A DNA stretch of 64,000 nucleotides, taken from the NCBI GenBank assembly GCA_029259695.1, contig JAJDEQ010000101.1, forward strand, positions 18,061 through 82,060, read 5' to 3'. Position 1 is the first letter of the stretch; each line of letters begins with the position of its first letter. Both the position numbers and the translations under genes were made by a program. The notes beneath the pieces were generated by a model. It worked only from the letters and a program-made list of their open reading frames with translations. It did not search any database and was not told where the DNA came from. Below, in pieces: positions 27,101 through 42,100 of this stretch. The DNA comes from Planctomycetota bacterium. GTDB taxonomy: Bacteria; Planctomycetota; B15-G4.

Positions 27101-30100
27101 ACGAGTTGAAGACCGCGCTGCCGTCGAGCGTGAAGCTGTGCGTGCGCGATAGCCACGCCGAGGAACCGGCCTTCGTGGACGAAGCGGTGGACACCCTGAT
27201 CGCCCTGATCGAAGGACGCACGCCGGCGGCAGCGAGCTGAGGTCGAGTGCACGCACACGAGCGTTCGACGCGACGGCTCAGAGGACGTGGCTCAGGGAGG
27301 CGGGCCCGTGACGGGGGCCGGCCGACGTCTCAGTCGTTGTGCCTGTCCATCACCGGCACCGGGCGCGCGCCGCCCTCGGGTGGGGCGGGTTCGGTCGGCC
27401 CCTCGTCTTCGTCGGTCGCGCGTCGCGGGAGCAGGCGCGTGAACACCTGTCCGACGTCGTCGAAGAAGGTGTAGAAGAGCGGCACGATGAGCAGGGTGAA
27501 GAAGGTCGAGAAGGCCAGGCCGCCGGCGACGGTGATCGCCAGGGATTCGTAACCGCTGTTCCCGTTGGAGCCGGGGAACCAGCCGGGCACGGCCATGGGC
27601 AGCAGCCCGAAGATCGTCGTCAGCGCCGTCATCAGGATCGGCCGCATGCGCTCGGCGCCGCCCGTCAGCAGCGAGTCGTCGCGCGAGCGCCCTTCGGCGC
27701 GCAGTCGCTGGACCCTGTCGAGCAGCACGATGGCGTTGTTCACCACGATGCCGGCCAGCAGGATCATGCCGATGGCGACCATCGCGTTCATGCGCGAGTT
27801 GGTCAGGAACAACGTGACCTGGACGCCCATCAGCGCCAGCGGGATCGAGAGCAGGATCGAGAGCGGCAGCACCGCCGACTCGAGCAGGATCGACATCAGC
27901 AGGTACACGAGCAGCACCGAGAAGCCCAGCGTGTTGAACAGGGCGCTCAGGTCCTCTTCGAGTTCGAGGCTGCCGCCCTCCTCGGCCCAGCTGTAGCCTT
28001 CCGGCAGCGGGAAGTTCGTCATCATGTCGGCCACCTCGGCCGACACGAGCGCGATGTTCTGCACGACGGGCTTGGCCGTCACGGCCATGGACGTGCGGTT
28101 GTTGCGGCGCACGAGCGCGCCCACCGACTTGTCGAACTCGAAGTCGGCCACCGACGCCAGCGGCACCGAGTCGCCGGTGTCGCGCCAGACCGAGATGTTG
28201 CGCAGGAAGTTGAGGCTCTCCTCCTCGGTCTGCCCGTACTCGATGCGCGCCGGGATCTCCCGCTCGCCGATCTCGAAGTCGGGCAGGCGTTGGCCACCCA
28301 GTCCCCAGGCGACGATGCCGCGCACCGACTCGGGAGCGATCTGCAACTCGCTCGATCGTTCGCGGTCGATCAGGATGTGCACCTCGTCCAGGCCGCGGTC
28401 GATGTCGCTGCGCACGTTCTCGAACAGCGGCACCGGCTCGCCGTCCTGGGCGGTCGTCAGCGCGGCGAGCCGCGGCTTGAGGCCCTCGGCGAGTTCGGCC
28501 AACACGCCGAAGTCGGGTCCGGTGAGCACCACGCGCAGGTCGTCGGTGGCGTTGGCCGCCTCCCAGCCGATGGTGAGCTCCACGCCGGGCAGGCGACCCG
28601 GAGCCACGAGTTCGCTGTTCACCAGGCCGCGCAGGTTGTCGGCCATGGTCTCGCGCAGTTCCTGGTCGAGGTCCTCGCGAGCGTAGAAGTCCATCTCGCC
28701 GCTGCGCCGCGAGAAGCGCGACGAGTAGAAGTCGTAGCCGACCTGCTGCTCGTGCTCCTCGGCGAACTCCTCGAGCTTGCGGAAGACGTCGTTGGCATCG
28801 GACAGCGTGAAGTTGTTGGGCAGGTCCACGATCATGCTGACCGCGTCGTCGTCGCCGCCCTCGCTGTTGCTCTGGGGGACCTGCTCGCCCGCCATGCCGG
28901 CCAGTCGGACCACCACCACCAGCAGCAGCACGGCCGCCAGACGGTGGTGCAGCACCCACGACAGGGCGCTGCGGTAGGAACGCACGAGACCGCCCGAGAT
29001 CTCGCGCGAGTCGATCTTGTGCGCCCGGTCCCGCATGAGCCGCGAGGCGAAGGCCGGGATGAACACCATCGCGACGAGCAGGGACGCGCCCAGGGAGTAG
29101 GAGATCGGCAGCCCGATCTCGGCCAGCATGATGCGGACGTTGCGCCCGCCGTCCATGAACACGAGCGGCAGGAAGACCACCACCGACGTGAGCGTCGCCG
29201 TGAGCACCGCGAGCCCCACCTCGGCGGCGCCCCGGGCAGCCGCCTCGGAGCGCGAGTGACCTGCCGCCCGTTTGCGCGCGATGTTCTCGATCACCACCAC
29301 CGCGTTGTCCACCAGCATGCCGATGGCGAGGGTGAAGCCGACCATCGAGATGATGTTGAGCGTCTGCCCGCCGAAGTAGGTGACCATCAGCGCCGTGAGC
29401 AGCGAACTCGGGATCGCGAGCGCAGCGATCAGCGTCATACGCAGGTCGCGCAGGAAGAAGTACAGCACGATGATGGCGAACAGTCCGCCCCAGAGCGCCG
29501 ACGACTGCACGCTCTCGATCGAGTTGAGGATCGCCTCCTTCTGGCTGAAGAAGACGTTCATCTTGATGCCCTCGAGGCGCGGGTCCTCCTGCAGGGCGGC
29601 GACGGCCTCCTCGGCCCGGGTGCAGACCTCGATCGTGTTCTCGTCCGACTCGCGGCTGACCTGCATACCCACGGCCTCGCGACCGTTGATGCGCCAGACG
29701 CTGTCGCGGTACGCGCGCCCCAGGACGACGTCGGCGATGTCGGCCAGCACGCGACCGCCGCCGATGGGGTACTCGTTCAACTCGTGGACGCTGTGGAAGC
29801 GGGCGTCGATGCGCAGCGAGAAGCTGCGGCCGCCGTCGTCGATCTGGCCGGCCGGCAGGGTGAAGTTGTCCTGCTGGAGCTTGCGGATCACGCTGCCCAG
29901 GTCGATGCCGTAGCCGCGCACCTTCTCGATGTCGACGAAGATGCGCACGACCTGATCGACCACGCCCATGGTGCCCACCTGGGCCACGCCGTCCACGGCC
30001 TCGAGGCGCGGCACGATGATGCGCTCGATGGGGCCGAAGGGGTCCTCGGCCTCGGCGTCGTACTGCACGCCCATGAACAGCACGGGCATGTCGGTGTTGC

Positions 30101-33100
30101 TGTTCCAGCGACGGATGCGGTAGCGGTCCATCTCCGGCGGCAGCATGGGGCGTACCCGTTCGACGCGGTCGCGCACCTCGCCGTAGGCGATGTCGATGTC
30201 GGTGTCGGTGCCGAACGACACCGTGATGTCCGCGAAGCCCTCCGAGCTGACCGAGAAGATCTCGGAGATGCCGGGGATCGTGCGCAGTTCGTCCTCCACC
30301 ACGCGCGTGAGCTGGTCGTGCACCTCCTGCGGCCCGGCGCCGGGGTAGGGCAACGAGATCGACAGGCTCGACGACGACAGCCCGCGCGGCAGCAGCGTGA
30401 GCGGCATGCGCAGGTAGGCCATCAGCCCGGTGCCCACGAGCGTGAGGAACAGCATCAGCACGGTCACCGGGCGACCCACGAGGAAGGCCGAGAAACCCCG
30501 GGCAGGCGCGGCCGTCACGGGAGGCTCGTGACCCGTCACGGGGGACTCGGGACTCGGCGCGGAGGGATCGGGACCCGATGCGGGGAACTCGGGACCCGAT
30601 GCGGGGGGCGTCGACGAGGCGTCGGCCATGGGCGGGCCCGTGCGGAGGCGGGAGCGGGGTGCGGTGCTGCGCGCGGCCCTTGGTGCTGCGCGGGGCAGCG
30701 GACGGGCGCGGGACCGGTCGAGGCCGATCTTACAGAGCCCTGCGAGAACCGACCGGAGGGTGTGGCTGACGAAACGGTGGCGGGAGCGCCAGGGGGCAGG
30801 TCTAGAAGACCCCCAAGACCCGCAGCAGCCGCCACCCGCCCACGATCAGCACGGTGACGCCGACAGCGCCGATCAGGACCCGGGCAGCCAGGAGCCCGAT
30901 CACGACACACTCCCCGAGCGACCGTCCGCGCGGTTCGGCGGGGCCGCCGTCGCGGTGCACCATGCCGGGGCCGCAGGGCACGGGGTCAGTCCGGGTAGAC
31001 CGGGGCGGCGCACACCTCGCGGGCGCCGCAGCCGTCGCACAGGTTGTTCTTGGTGTAGATGCCGAGTTGCTTGCGGGTGTCGAGCAGGGCTTTCACGCCG
31101 TCCGGAGCGATCGGCCGCACCACTCCGAGCGTGCGGGCGGCGTGGGTGATCTTGGCGGTGTGTTCGACCATCTCCATCTTCTTGAACGCGTCGAACACGT
31201 CGCTGCCCACGGTGACCACGCCGTGCCGCTCCATGATCACCGCGTCGCCCTTGGACAGGAAGGCGCGCAGGGAGTCGGGCAGGTCGTAGGTGGACGGTGT
31301 CGCGTAGGGCGCCGTGGGGATCGAGCCCATGGTCACGATGATCTCGGGGATCGTGCACTCGGCCAGCGAGATGCCGGCCAGCGAGAACGCCACGGCGTAG
31401 ATCGGGTGACCGTGCACCACCGAGCGGATGTCGGGGCGTTCCTTGTAGGCCGCCACGTGCATCTTCACTTCCGTGGTGACGCGGCGGCCGTCGAGGGCGT
31501 TGCCCTCCGGATCGCACTCGATGATCTGGTCGGGCGTCATGAAGCCCTTCAGCACGCCCGACGCCGTGATCAGGATGTTGCCGTTGGGCAGTCGCGCGGA
31601 CACGTTGCCGTCGTTGGCGACCACGATCTCCTGGCCGTACATGAGCCGCATCACGTCGCAGATCTGCTGGGCGATGGCGGCCTTGTCGTCGTGGGCGGCC
31701 TCGGTCATCACGCCGTGGCGTTGGGGCGGTGAGGCCGGTGCCTGCCAGGGCGTGGCGCCGATCGGCTGGCCTTCGAGCGCCGGGTCCACGGCGGAGGGCG
31801 CGCAGGCGCTCAGGTCGGTCGGCGTGGGGTCGATGGCGGGGGTCGGGTCCATGCGCTGGCGGCGTCCTGCACGGGGAGTGCGGCAAGGGGCGTGCGGCAA
31901 GGGACTGCTGCGCGCGGCTGCTGCACGGGGACGGGTCGGGACGCGGCGATTGTATGCGCCCCGTCTCGCCGACGCTCGCCTTCGCTGCCGCCGGCGAGCT
32001 TCTCGCGGCTCGCCGGCGGCAACGATGGCGCATCTCGACGGCGTTGACGGCGCCGATCTACGGTGCCGACGTCTCCACCGACACGGCGCGCGAGGCGCTG
32101 AAACTCCCCAGTCCGTCGACGAACCACGCCTGGAGCGCGATCTCGATCCCCGCGGGGAAGCCGGCTGGCAGGCGATCGATCTGCGTTCCCTGGTCGCTGA
32201 TGGGCAGGAGCAGTTCGGGCGTGGGCACGAGCACGCCGCCGTGGAACGGGAGCAGGCCATCGGGCGCGCCCGCGAACAGGATGCCCGCGCTGCCCGGGGC
32301 CCCGAGCCAGGTCGCGCCCAGGATCTCACCGCCCCGCGCTGGACCGAAGCCGGCGAGTTGCGGCAGGGACTCGTCGCCGCTCGAGGGCAGCGCGAAGCCT
32401 GCGTCCCGCCACGGGCTGGCGATGTTGGGCACGACGAGCACGCCGCGTTGTCCCTCCACGAGCTGGTCGGGGTACGCGTTGCCGTCCAGGTCGAGCTCGG
32501 TGTTGCCGGCCGACGTGGCGTAGTTACCCGGGTAGCGTCGGGCTTCGGCGAATGTGCCGTCGCCCACGCCGGCGAACACGTCGCGGGCCAGCGAGTGCTG
32601 GGCGATGACGTCGACGCGCTGGTCGCGGTCGAGGTCCGCCACGTGCACGCTGAGCGTCTGGTCGGCGATCGAGCTGATCAGCGGCCCGGCGAAAGCACCT
32701 GTGCCGTCGCCCAGGAAGGTGTGCAGCGCGCGCGTGTTGAATGTCGGCGCGGCCAGGGTGACCAGGTCCACGTGGGCATCGCCGTCGACGCGCGCCGCTC
32801 GGATCCCGCGGATCCGCGTGCCGAGCGCGATGGGTTCGAGTCCGAAACGTCCCGCGCCCATGGACCGCAACAGGAACAGATCGTCGTTGATGGCCATGGC
32901 GACGTCGTCGACGCCGTTGCCGTCGGCGTCGAGCACGGCGCGCGAGAGGGTGCCCAGCAGCGGCAGGCCGTCGTCGGCCAACAAGTCGACGGGCGAGAAG
33001 CCGCCCAGTCCGTCACCGGCGAAGAGGCGCGGCGCGATCGATGGCACCGCAGCGCCCACGCCGACGATCACATCGTCCAGCCCGTCGCCCGTGAACTCGC

Positions 33101-36100
33101 CCGCCTGGACGCCGAACACCGTGGTCGCATCGATCGGGAAGCTGCTGATGACGGACGCCTCGAAGGCGCCGTCGCCCGTTCCCCGGGCCACGGAGAGCCG
33201 CAGGGGGGCGCTGTCGCCGCTGTTGTCGCTGAGCAGGTCGTGCACGCCGTCCCCGTCGACGTCGGCCACCTGGAGCCCGGGCAGCAAGATGGGCGTCGTG
33301 ACCACGATCTCCGCGGGCTCGAACCCGCCTCCCGGGAGACCGCGGGCCAGGGCAACGCTGCTGCCCGGAATCGCGTTCACGATCGGGAACGCCAGGTCCT
33401 GCAGGCCATCGGCGTCGGCATCGAACACGACGCTCTCGTCGAGCAGTTCCGCGCCGCTGGCCGGAGCCAGGTCACCGACCAGTTCACTGGGGCGCATCTC
33501 GCGCCCGCTCAGGAAACCCTCCGCGCCGCGACCGAGCCAGGTCCGCAGGGGCGCGCCGGTGGCGGCGTCGAGCTGGCCGTCGCCGCTCAGGTCGGCCAGC
33601 GCGACCTGCGACGGGCCGACGCGCTGGCGCGCCACCTCCTGGAACGCACCGCTTCCGTCGCCCAGGGCGACGGCGATGTCCACCGCCGCGAGCGCGTCGA
33701 GGCCGCGCAGGGACACGATGTCGAGCAGGCCGTCGTCGTCGACGTCGCCCAACTGGATGTCGTAGGACCACTCGAAGAGCGTGTCCTCGTACGACGCGGG
33801 CGGGTATTCGTACGACGGGCCGGCGCTGAACTGTCCGCTCCCGTCGCCCCAGAACACGCGGTAGCTGCCCGGCGTGGCGAGTCCGAAGCGCACCGCGATG
33901 AGCGCATCGAGGTCGCCGTCGTCGTCGATGTCGCCCAGGGCGGCGTGTTGGAGCGGGAGGTTCTGGCCCGGCGGCACCACGCCGAACTCCGAGCGCGTGA
34001 GCGTCAGCGTCCCACCGGGAGTTGTCTCGGCGAAGACGGTGTAGGCGCTTCCGGCATCGGCGCCGGTGGGAGTCAGCAGCGCATCGCTGTCCCCGTCGTT
34101 GTCCAGGTCCCCGAGCTCGATCGTGATCAAGGCGCCGATCGGCTCTTGCGCGAAGGGCTCGATCACCGGCAGCTCGAAGCTCCCGTTGCCCAGGCCCCGG
34201 GCCACGGCCAACCCGGGGCTGTCGACGGTGCCGAAGAAGGTCAGCCATGCGTCGGTGAATCCATCACCGTCCGCATCGCCCAATTGGAACGCGCGATCGC
34301 CGGTGGCGTCGAAGGGGCCGATGGGCGTGGCGATCGGGGCGGCGAAGGTGCCGTCGCCGGCGCCCAGGTGCGACCGCAGGGTGGTACCGGAACCGTCGGC
34401 TGGTGCGTGCAGTACGACCAGGTCGAGGTTCCCGTCCAGGTCGACGTCGGCGGCGCGCACGCCGCCGGCCCCGTCGGCCAGCGGGAACTCGCGCACGTCG
34501 GCCAGCAGGTCACCGCGCTGCAGCAGCAGCTCCAGGTGCGTCGTCCCGTCGAGGATGAACGCACCGACGACGTCCGTCAGGCCGTCACCGTCGAAGTCGC
34601 CCACGGCGGGACCGCTGCCCCCGACCAGGACCGCCGGTTGCTTCACGTCGGCGGCACGGCCGCCCGGGAACCAGTTCTGCTCTTGTGCCCGAGGGCCGGC
34701 GCAGAGAGTGGCGATCGCGGCGAGGGCCAGCGAAGGCGCGGACAGGACGGGGAACGAACGCGGTGCGGTGGGTGACATGCTCTGCTCCGGGAGCGACGGG
34801 CGATCGGGTCGTCAGCGGTTAGCGGGGCGCCCAGCTTGGGTGACGATCAAGAGCGCTGTTTGCGCCGCCTCGTGTCGCCCGTGGGCGGTGGGCGCCGCAG
34901 TCCCCGCGGCGATGCGGGGCCGCGGACGTGTGCGGCGCCACAGAGCGGGGGCTCAGGCGTCCGCTTCCGGCCAGGTGCGCCGACCCTCGTGCTCCACTTC
35001 GTCGAGCACCGCGACCACCGCGCAGCGCACCGGCAGCGACGCGCCGCCCAGCAGGTCGCGCACCGAGCTGCCCTCGGCCAGCAACAGCACCCGGTCGCCC
35101 ACGCCGGCCTGGGCCCGGTCGACGGCCACGAACATGCGGTCGTTGCTGTCGCTGCCGTCGGGGTCGACGGGGCGCACGGCCAGGAGCTTCTGGCCGTCGT
35201 ATGCCGGGTGGTGCACCGGGGCGACGATCGTGCCGACGACGCGGGCGATCTTCACCGCAGCTCCTGCCCTTCGACCTGCGGGCCCGGCCCGTCGTGACGG
35301 AACTGCTCCACGTGGCCCACGATCGTGGCGTCGATGGGCACGAACGGTTCGGCCAGGGCCATGGTCGCCTCCTTGCCGTCGCACACGTGCACGATGTCGC
35401 CCGGGCCGGAGTGCACCGTGTCGCAGGCCACCACCGCGTCGCCCGCGTTGTCACCGCGGTCGTCGAGGGGCTGCACGATCTGCAACGGCACGCCGTGCAG
35501 TCCGGTGAGACGTTGTGTGGTCACCACGCGACCGATGACGCGTCCGAGGTACACCTGACTGCGGCTCCGCTGGTTCGTGGGGTCGAGGGGGTTGTGGGTT
35601 CGAAGGGCCCGGTTCGGATCAGAGGCCTGGTCTCAGGTCACGGGGATTCAGACCTCGGCCGGTTCCACGCCGATCGCCTCGAGCCCTTCCTTCTGGTAGA
35701 CGAGCTTGCCGTCCACGTCCCAGGAGTCGATCACGGCGAAGATCGCCGCGTCGATCGGGCGGCCGTCGGTGAGCGTGGTCTGGCGCGCGCTGCTGCCCTG
35801 GGCGAACAGCACCAGGTCGCCCTGGCCCGCGCCGATCGTGTCGGCCGCCACGACGTACTTGTTGCGCGGCGCGTTGTGTTCGTCGAGCTCCTGCACGATC
35901 TGGAGCTTGAGGCTCACGACCTTCTCGTCCTTGATCGACGCCACGACGGTTCCGACCACCTTGCCGATGAACATGCGCACTCCCATGGGACCAGCGCACG
36001 GGTCCGGCGCGCCCGAACGGGGCCGGGCCGGATGACGCGCGGGTGGCGATCCTACTCGGTGGGAGTCCGGCCCGGTAGAGTGGGCGCTCTCAGGTCCCGG

Positions 36101-39100
36101 GGAGTGGCGCGACGTGATCGAAGTCGAGAACCTGCGCAAGGAGTACGGCTCGCTCGTCGCCGTCGACGATGTGAGTTTCGCGGCCGGCGACGGCTCGATC
36201 TTCGGCCTGCTCGGTCCCAACGGGGCGGGCAAGTCCACCACCATCGGCTGCATCAGCAGCTTGTTGCCGCCCACGTCGGGGGCCGTGCGCGTGGGCGGCC
36301 ACGACGTGAGCGCCGGGCCCGCCGCGCGCGCCGGCCTCGGCGTGGTGCCCCAGGAACTCGCCGTCTACGAGGAACTCTCGGCCCGGGAGAACCTCGCCTT
36401 CTGGGGACGCTGCTACGGCCTGACCGGCCCCGACCTGGGGCGTCGCGTCGACGAGGTGCTGGAGCTGGTGGGGCTCGCCGATCGCGCGTCGGATCCGCTC
36501 AAGGAGTACAGCGGCGGCATGAAGCGCCGGCTCAACTTCGCCTGCGGCATCGTGCACCGACCGGCCGTGTTGCTGCTCGACGAACCGACGGTGGGCGTCG
36601 ACCCCCAGAGTCGCGTGCGGCTGCTGGACCTGGTGCGCGGCCAGGCCGACGCCGGCACCTGCGTGCTCTACACCACGCACTACATGGACGAGGCCGAGGG
36701 CCTGTGTGATCGCCTGGCGATCATGGACCACGGTCGGCTCATCGCCCAGGGCACCCTCGAGGAGCTGCGCGCCCAGACCGGCCAGCGCGACCTGCTGCGC
36801 CTGGCCGGGAGCTTCGACGCGAGCACCGCCCGCGGCGCTCTCGAACAGATCGACGGCGTGGAACTGATGCAGCTCGAGGCGGACGGCCTGACGCTGTCGC
36901 TGGGCGACGCCTCGCACAAGCTCTCGGTCGTGCTCGGCGCGCTGGCGGCCGCCGGTGGCGAGGTGCGCGAGACCACGCTGACACGTCCGAGCCTGGAGAC
37001 GCTGTTCATCAAGCTCACCGGGCGCGAGCTGCGGGAGTAAGGCATGGGCTTCGCATGGCAGTGCGCCCTGAAGGACGTGCGGCGGCAGCTGCGCGATCCG
37101 CTCACGCTGGTGGTCTGGTGCGGCATCCCGCTGCTCGTGGCCGGCCTGATGTCGCTCGCCATCGGTGGCGGCGACGGTCCGCGGGCGCTCGTGCTGGTGG
37201 CCGACGAGGACGAGACCTTCGTGAGCGAGTTCCTCGGCGGCGCCCTGAGCCAGGCCACCGACATGTTCCTGGTGGAGTCGGTCACCCGGGACGTGGGCCT
37301 GGAGCGCATGGACGACGGCGACGCCTCGGTGCTGCTGATGATCCCGGCCGGCTTCGGCGAGGCCGTATTCCGCGACGAGCCCACCACGCTCGAGCTGGTC
37401 ACCAACCCGAGCCAGAGCATCGTGCCCCCGATGATCGAGAACATGCTCGAGATCCTGGTGCGCGGCACGTTCTACGTGCAGCAGCTCATGGGCGACACGT
37501 TGCGCACCATGGCCGACGGGCCGGAGGAGGGCGCGCGCACGTTCCCGAGCCTGACCGTGGCGGCCATGAGCGTGGAGATCAACGACGTGGTCACGCGGGT
37601 GGTCGAGGTGCTCGACCCGCCCCTGGTGGAGCTGGAGACCACCGTCGAGTCCACCGAGGGCGGCGGCTTCGACTTCGGCACGGTGTTGTTCCCGGGGCTG
37701 CTGTTCATGGCGCTGCTGTTCGTGGCCCAGGGCATGAGCGAGGACATCTGGAAGGAGCGCGAGCAGGGCACCCTGCGGCGCGTGGTGAGTTCACCCCGCG
37801 GCACGGCGACCTTGCTGGGGGGCAAGCTCCTGGCGGGTGGCGTGTTCGCCGGCGGAGTCACCCTGTTGGGTATGTCGGCGGGCGTGCTGCTGTTCGACAT
37901 CGATCCGGTGAGGATCCCGCTGGCGCTGCTCTGGGCCTCGGTGGCGGGCGCGGGCCTGATGGCCATGTTCGTGCTGCTGCAGATGTTCGGCTCGACCCGT
38001 CGCGGCGCCAGCATGCTCACCAACATGGTGTTGTTCCCGCTGATGTTCATGGGCGGCAGCTTCTTCCCCTTCGAGCAGATGCCCGGGTGGATGGCGGAGG
38101 TCGGTCGCCACACGCCCAACGGCTGGGCGCTGACGGGCATGCGCTCGTTGTTGTCGGGGACCATGGAGTCGGGCGCCATGGCGTCCGGCCTCGCGCTCAT
38201 GCTCGCCGTGGGCGCCGTGTTGTTCGTCTTGAGTGCACGGCGCATGCGGCGCGGCTTCGCCCTGGGGGGCGCGTGATGGGCACGGGCCGCTGGAAGGAGG
38301 GGCTGAGCACCGCCTGGTTCCTCGCCAGGAAGGACGTGCAGTACATGCTGCGCGAGCGCGAGACGCTGCTGTGGACGTTCGTGATGCCCATCGCGTTCTT
38401 CTACTTCATCGGCACGATCACCGGCGGCTCGAACGACGGCAGTCAGCCGACCAAGCCGGCCATCGCCGTCGACGTGCCGCCGGACGCGGGCTTCCTGGCC
38501 GACCGCTTGATGCGGCGCCTGAGCGACGAAGGGCTCGACGTGCGCACCGACGTGGAGCCCGAGATGCTCCCGCGCTACCGGCGGCGGCTCGCGCTGCCGG
38601 CCGGCTTCACCGCCTCGGTGCAGGCGGGTGAGCCGGTCAAGGTCCGCTTCGATCGGCGCGGCGCGGGAGACTACGCCGACCTCGACGAACTGCGCATGTC
38701 CCTCGCGGTGTACACCCTGCTGGCGGACCTGATCATCGCGCGCGAGCAGGGACAGGACCTCACCGCGGAGTCACTGGCCGCCCTCGACGTCCTGCCGCGC
38801 AACGTCACGCTGGACGTGCGTCCGGCCGGTCGCCTGGATGTCATCCCGCAGGGCTTCCAGCAGGCGGTGCCCGGCACGATGGTGATGTTCACCATGATGC
38901 TGATGCTCACCACGGGCGCGATCACGCTGATGATCGAACGCAAGCAGGGACTGCTGCGCCGGCTCGCGTCGGCGCCCATCGGCCGCGGTTCCGTCGTGCT
39001 GGGCAAGTGGGGCGGTCGCATGGTGCTGGGGCTCGTGCAGCTCGCGTTCGCCATGGTGGTGGGCTACTTCATGTTCGGGGTCGACTGGGGCAGCGGCAGC

Positions 39101-42100
39101 GCCTTCTTCGCGCTGGTCGTGGTGCTTGTGTCGTGGGCGGCGTTGTGCGCGTCCCTGGGGATCCTGCTGGGCTCGGCCACCAAGACCGAGGGCCAGGCGG
39201 TGGCCATCGCCGTCATCTCCACCATGGCGCTGGCCGCCCTCGGTGGCTGCTGGTGGCCGATCGAAATCACCCCGCGCTGGATGCAGTCGTTCGCCATGTG
39301 CATCCCCACCGGCTGGACCATGGACGCCCTGCACCGGCTGGTGAACTTCGGCGACGGCCCGAGCAGCGTCGTCATGCACGTCTCGCTCTTGGCCGGCACG
39401 GCGCTGGCCGCCGGCGCCCTCGCCGCACGCAAGTTCCGATTCGAGTAGCGTGACGCCATGGGCTCCTGCGATGAAGTCGTGCCGGGTTGGGAAGGTGTGG
39501 GGGAGGAGGTGGCTGAGCGAGCGCGAGCGAGGACCGGGCCTGGAGCACGAGGCATGGTCTGCCTGCTCTGCGGCGGGACCTGGTTCCAGCCTTCTGATCC
39601 CGACGAGGAACTCGAGACGGCGCGCCACGTGTTGGCGGTGCGCGCGGATCGCGCGCAGGCTGAAGCGGTGCGGTGGTCGACGGCGGTGGGCTGCTGCCGG
39701 CACGGGCACCGGGAGGTGTCGGCGCCGAGAGGCAACGCGGCGATTGCTAACGCGGGGCGGTGATCAGCGTCACGTTGCCGAAGCGTCGGGTGTCGCCGTC
39801 GCGCATCAGGCGCTGGGCGATGGCGGTGTGCGCTGCGGGTTCCCACGGTGTCCTGCGCCAGGCGCAGCGGATCTGCGTCGCGCCGGCGGCGGCCTGGTTG
39901 AAGTCGTCCAGGGTCTCGGGCACCAGCACGTCGCCGTCGACGTAGTAGCGGAACAGTTCGGCGCCGCCGCCGATGGCGCACAGCAGCACGTCGTCGCCGA
40001 GGTCGGCCTGCATGGCGAGTGCTGCGTCGCGGATGCCCTCCTCGGGGACGTCGTGCCGGATCGTGTGCCGCCAGGTGAAGGCGAGGGCGGCGCTGGCGAT
40101 CAGCACCACGAGCAGGCTGACGGTGCGCGTGTTGACGCGTTGGACGCCGTCGCCCAGGGCCTGCAGACCCTCCGCCACGAGCAGCAGGTGGAAGGGCAGC
40201 AGGAACAGCAGGAAGCGCGGATAGAGATCGTAGGGTGACGCCAGCCACACGGTGAGCAGCGGCAACCCGGCGCTGAGCAGCGCCAGGCGCGCGGTCTCGC
40301 GACTGGCCTTGTGCAGGCGAGCCCAGCCCGCGAGGGCCAGCAGCGCGACGGGCACCAGCAACCACGCGGCGCTGCTCGTGAGGACCGGTGTGTCCGGGGT
40401 CAGCGGCGGCAGCAGTCCGGAGAGGGCGGCAAAGGCGTCCAGGGGGAAGCTCGGACGGAAGGGGCCCGGCGGGCGATCGGCGATGGCCAGCAGCAGCTTG
40501 GGCGCGACCGGCGCGTAGAGCAGCAGGGTCACGCCGAGCAGGACGGGCGCCGCGGTCCACACGCCGAGGAAGGCGCGGGCCGTGAGTTTGCGCGACCCCG
40601 CGAAGGCGTGGGCGATGGGGGCGCCGCCGTCACGTCCCGCCGCGCAGGTGAGCAGGTGCAGCAACTGTGCGGCGATCACGAACACCATGTACAGGTGGAA
40701 CCACGCGCCCAGGGACCCGGTGGCGATCCACATCCAGCGTGTCCGTCGGCAGGGCAGGAGCAGCGCGCGGCGGTAGAGGCCGGTGGACAGCACGGCGCAC
40801 AGGAGCAGCCCGCTGTAACCCCGCGCCGACGAACTCCAGGCCACGGCCATGGGCGACAGCGCCAGCAGCAGGCACACCAGCCCCGCCGTCTGGGGGCCGC
40901 GCAGCACGCGCACCAGGCGCCAGGTGGCCCACACCGCCGCGGCCCCGAGCAGCAGCGCCGGCAGGCGCAGGGCCCACTCGGCTTCCCCCAGCGCGATGCC
41001 GGAGAAACGCGCCACGACCGAGTACGCCACGTGGTTGTTGAACACCACGTAGCCCGAGAGCGTGCCCCACAGCGAGTCGGCCTGCACGAAGTTGACCGTG
41101 GTGAAGATCTCGTCGTACGACATACCCCGGTCGAGGTGCGGCACGCACAGGCTCGTGAACAGCAGCACGGAGGTCACGACCAGCAGCCGCTCCATGCCCG
41201 AGGGCGCCGGGTTGACCAGGGGCGCGGCGCAGGTGTCGCCGGTCGCGTCGCCGGCCGTGTCTCCGTCCGGGCCGAGCCAGGTCGGCACGCGACGGCCGAG
41301 CCAGGCGTAGGCCAGCGCGCCCACGCCGCCGACCAGGGCCGCCGTGCGGATCACGCCGAGCAGTCGTCGCAGGATCGGCACGGCGTCGGCGTCGACCACA
41401 CCGTCGCCGGTGGCGAAGCGCGCCACGAGCGGCAACACGATGCGCTCCAGCACGAGCTCGCCCGCGAACAGCAGCAGCAGGCCGGAAGCGAGGGCGAGGG
41501 AACCCGCGCGCACGGCCCAGGTGAACAGCCCGCTCGCGTCGCGGGCGCTCGGCTCGGATCGATCGTGGGGGGCGGTGGCGCGCTCGGCCATGAAGCGCGT
41601 TTGTATCCCATGGACGGGACGGCACCGAGCGCTGATCGTCGCGGCGGCCCGAATTCCCGGAGCGAGGCTATGCTGGCGGCCGCCCCGGTCGGGCCGAGAG
41701 CGCCTCGGTCGTGCGCGCGGGCGCCTCGGTCGAGCACGAGAGCGTCCTCGGTCGTGTACGAGGGCGGTCGAGCGGGGCACTGAGTCAACGTCGCAAGGGA
41801 GCGGGCATGGACGTCTGGAACACGGCACGCAGCAGCAGCGAGTGGATCACCGGCCGGGCATGGGGGCTGTCGATCGCCCTGCTGCTCGTCGGCTCGGCGG
41901 CCGCCGCCGCCCAGACCGAGCTGTTCACCATCGAGGGCACGGTCAACTTCCAGCGCCTGGGCCAGACCGTGGGCGACGCTGGCGACGTGGACAACGACGG
42001 CGTGCCCGACGTGATCATCGGCCCGCACGTCTACTCGGGCGCGGACCAGTCCCTGCTGCACGCCTTCCCCGGCACGTTCCAGGGCGCGGCCGCCGGCGTG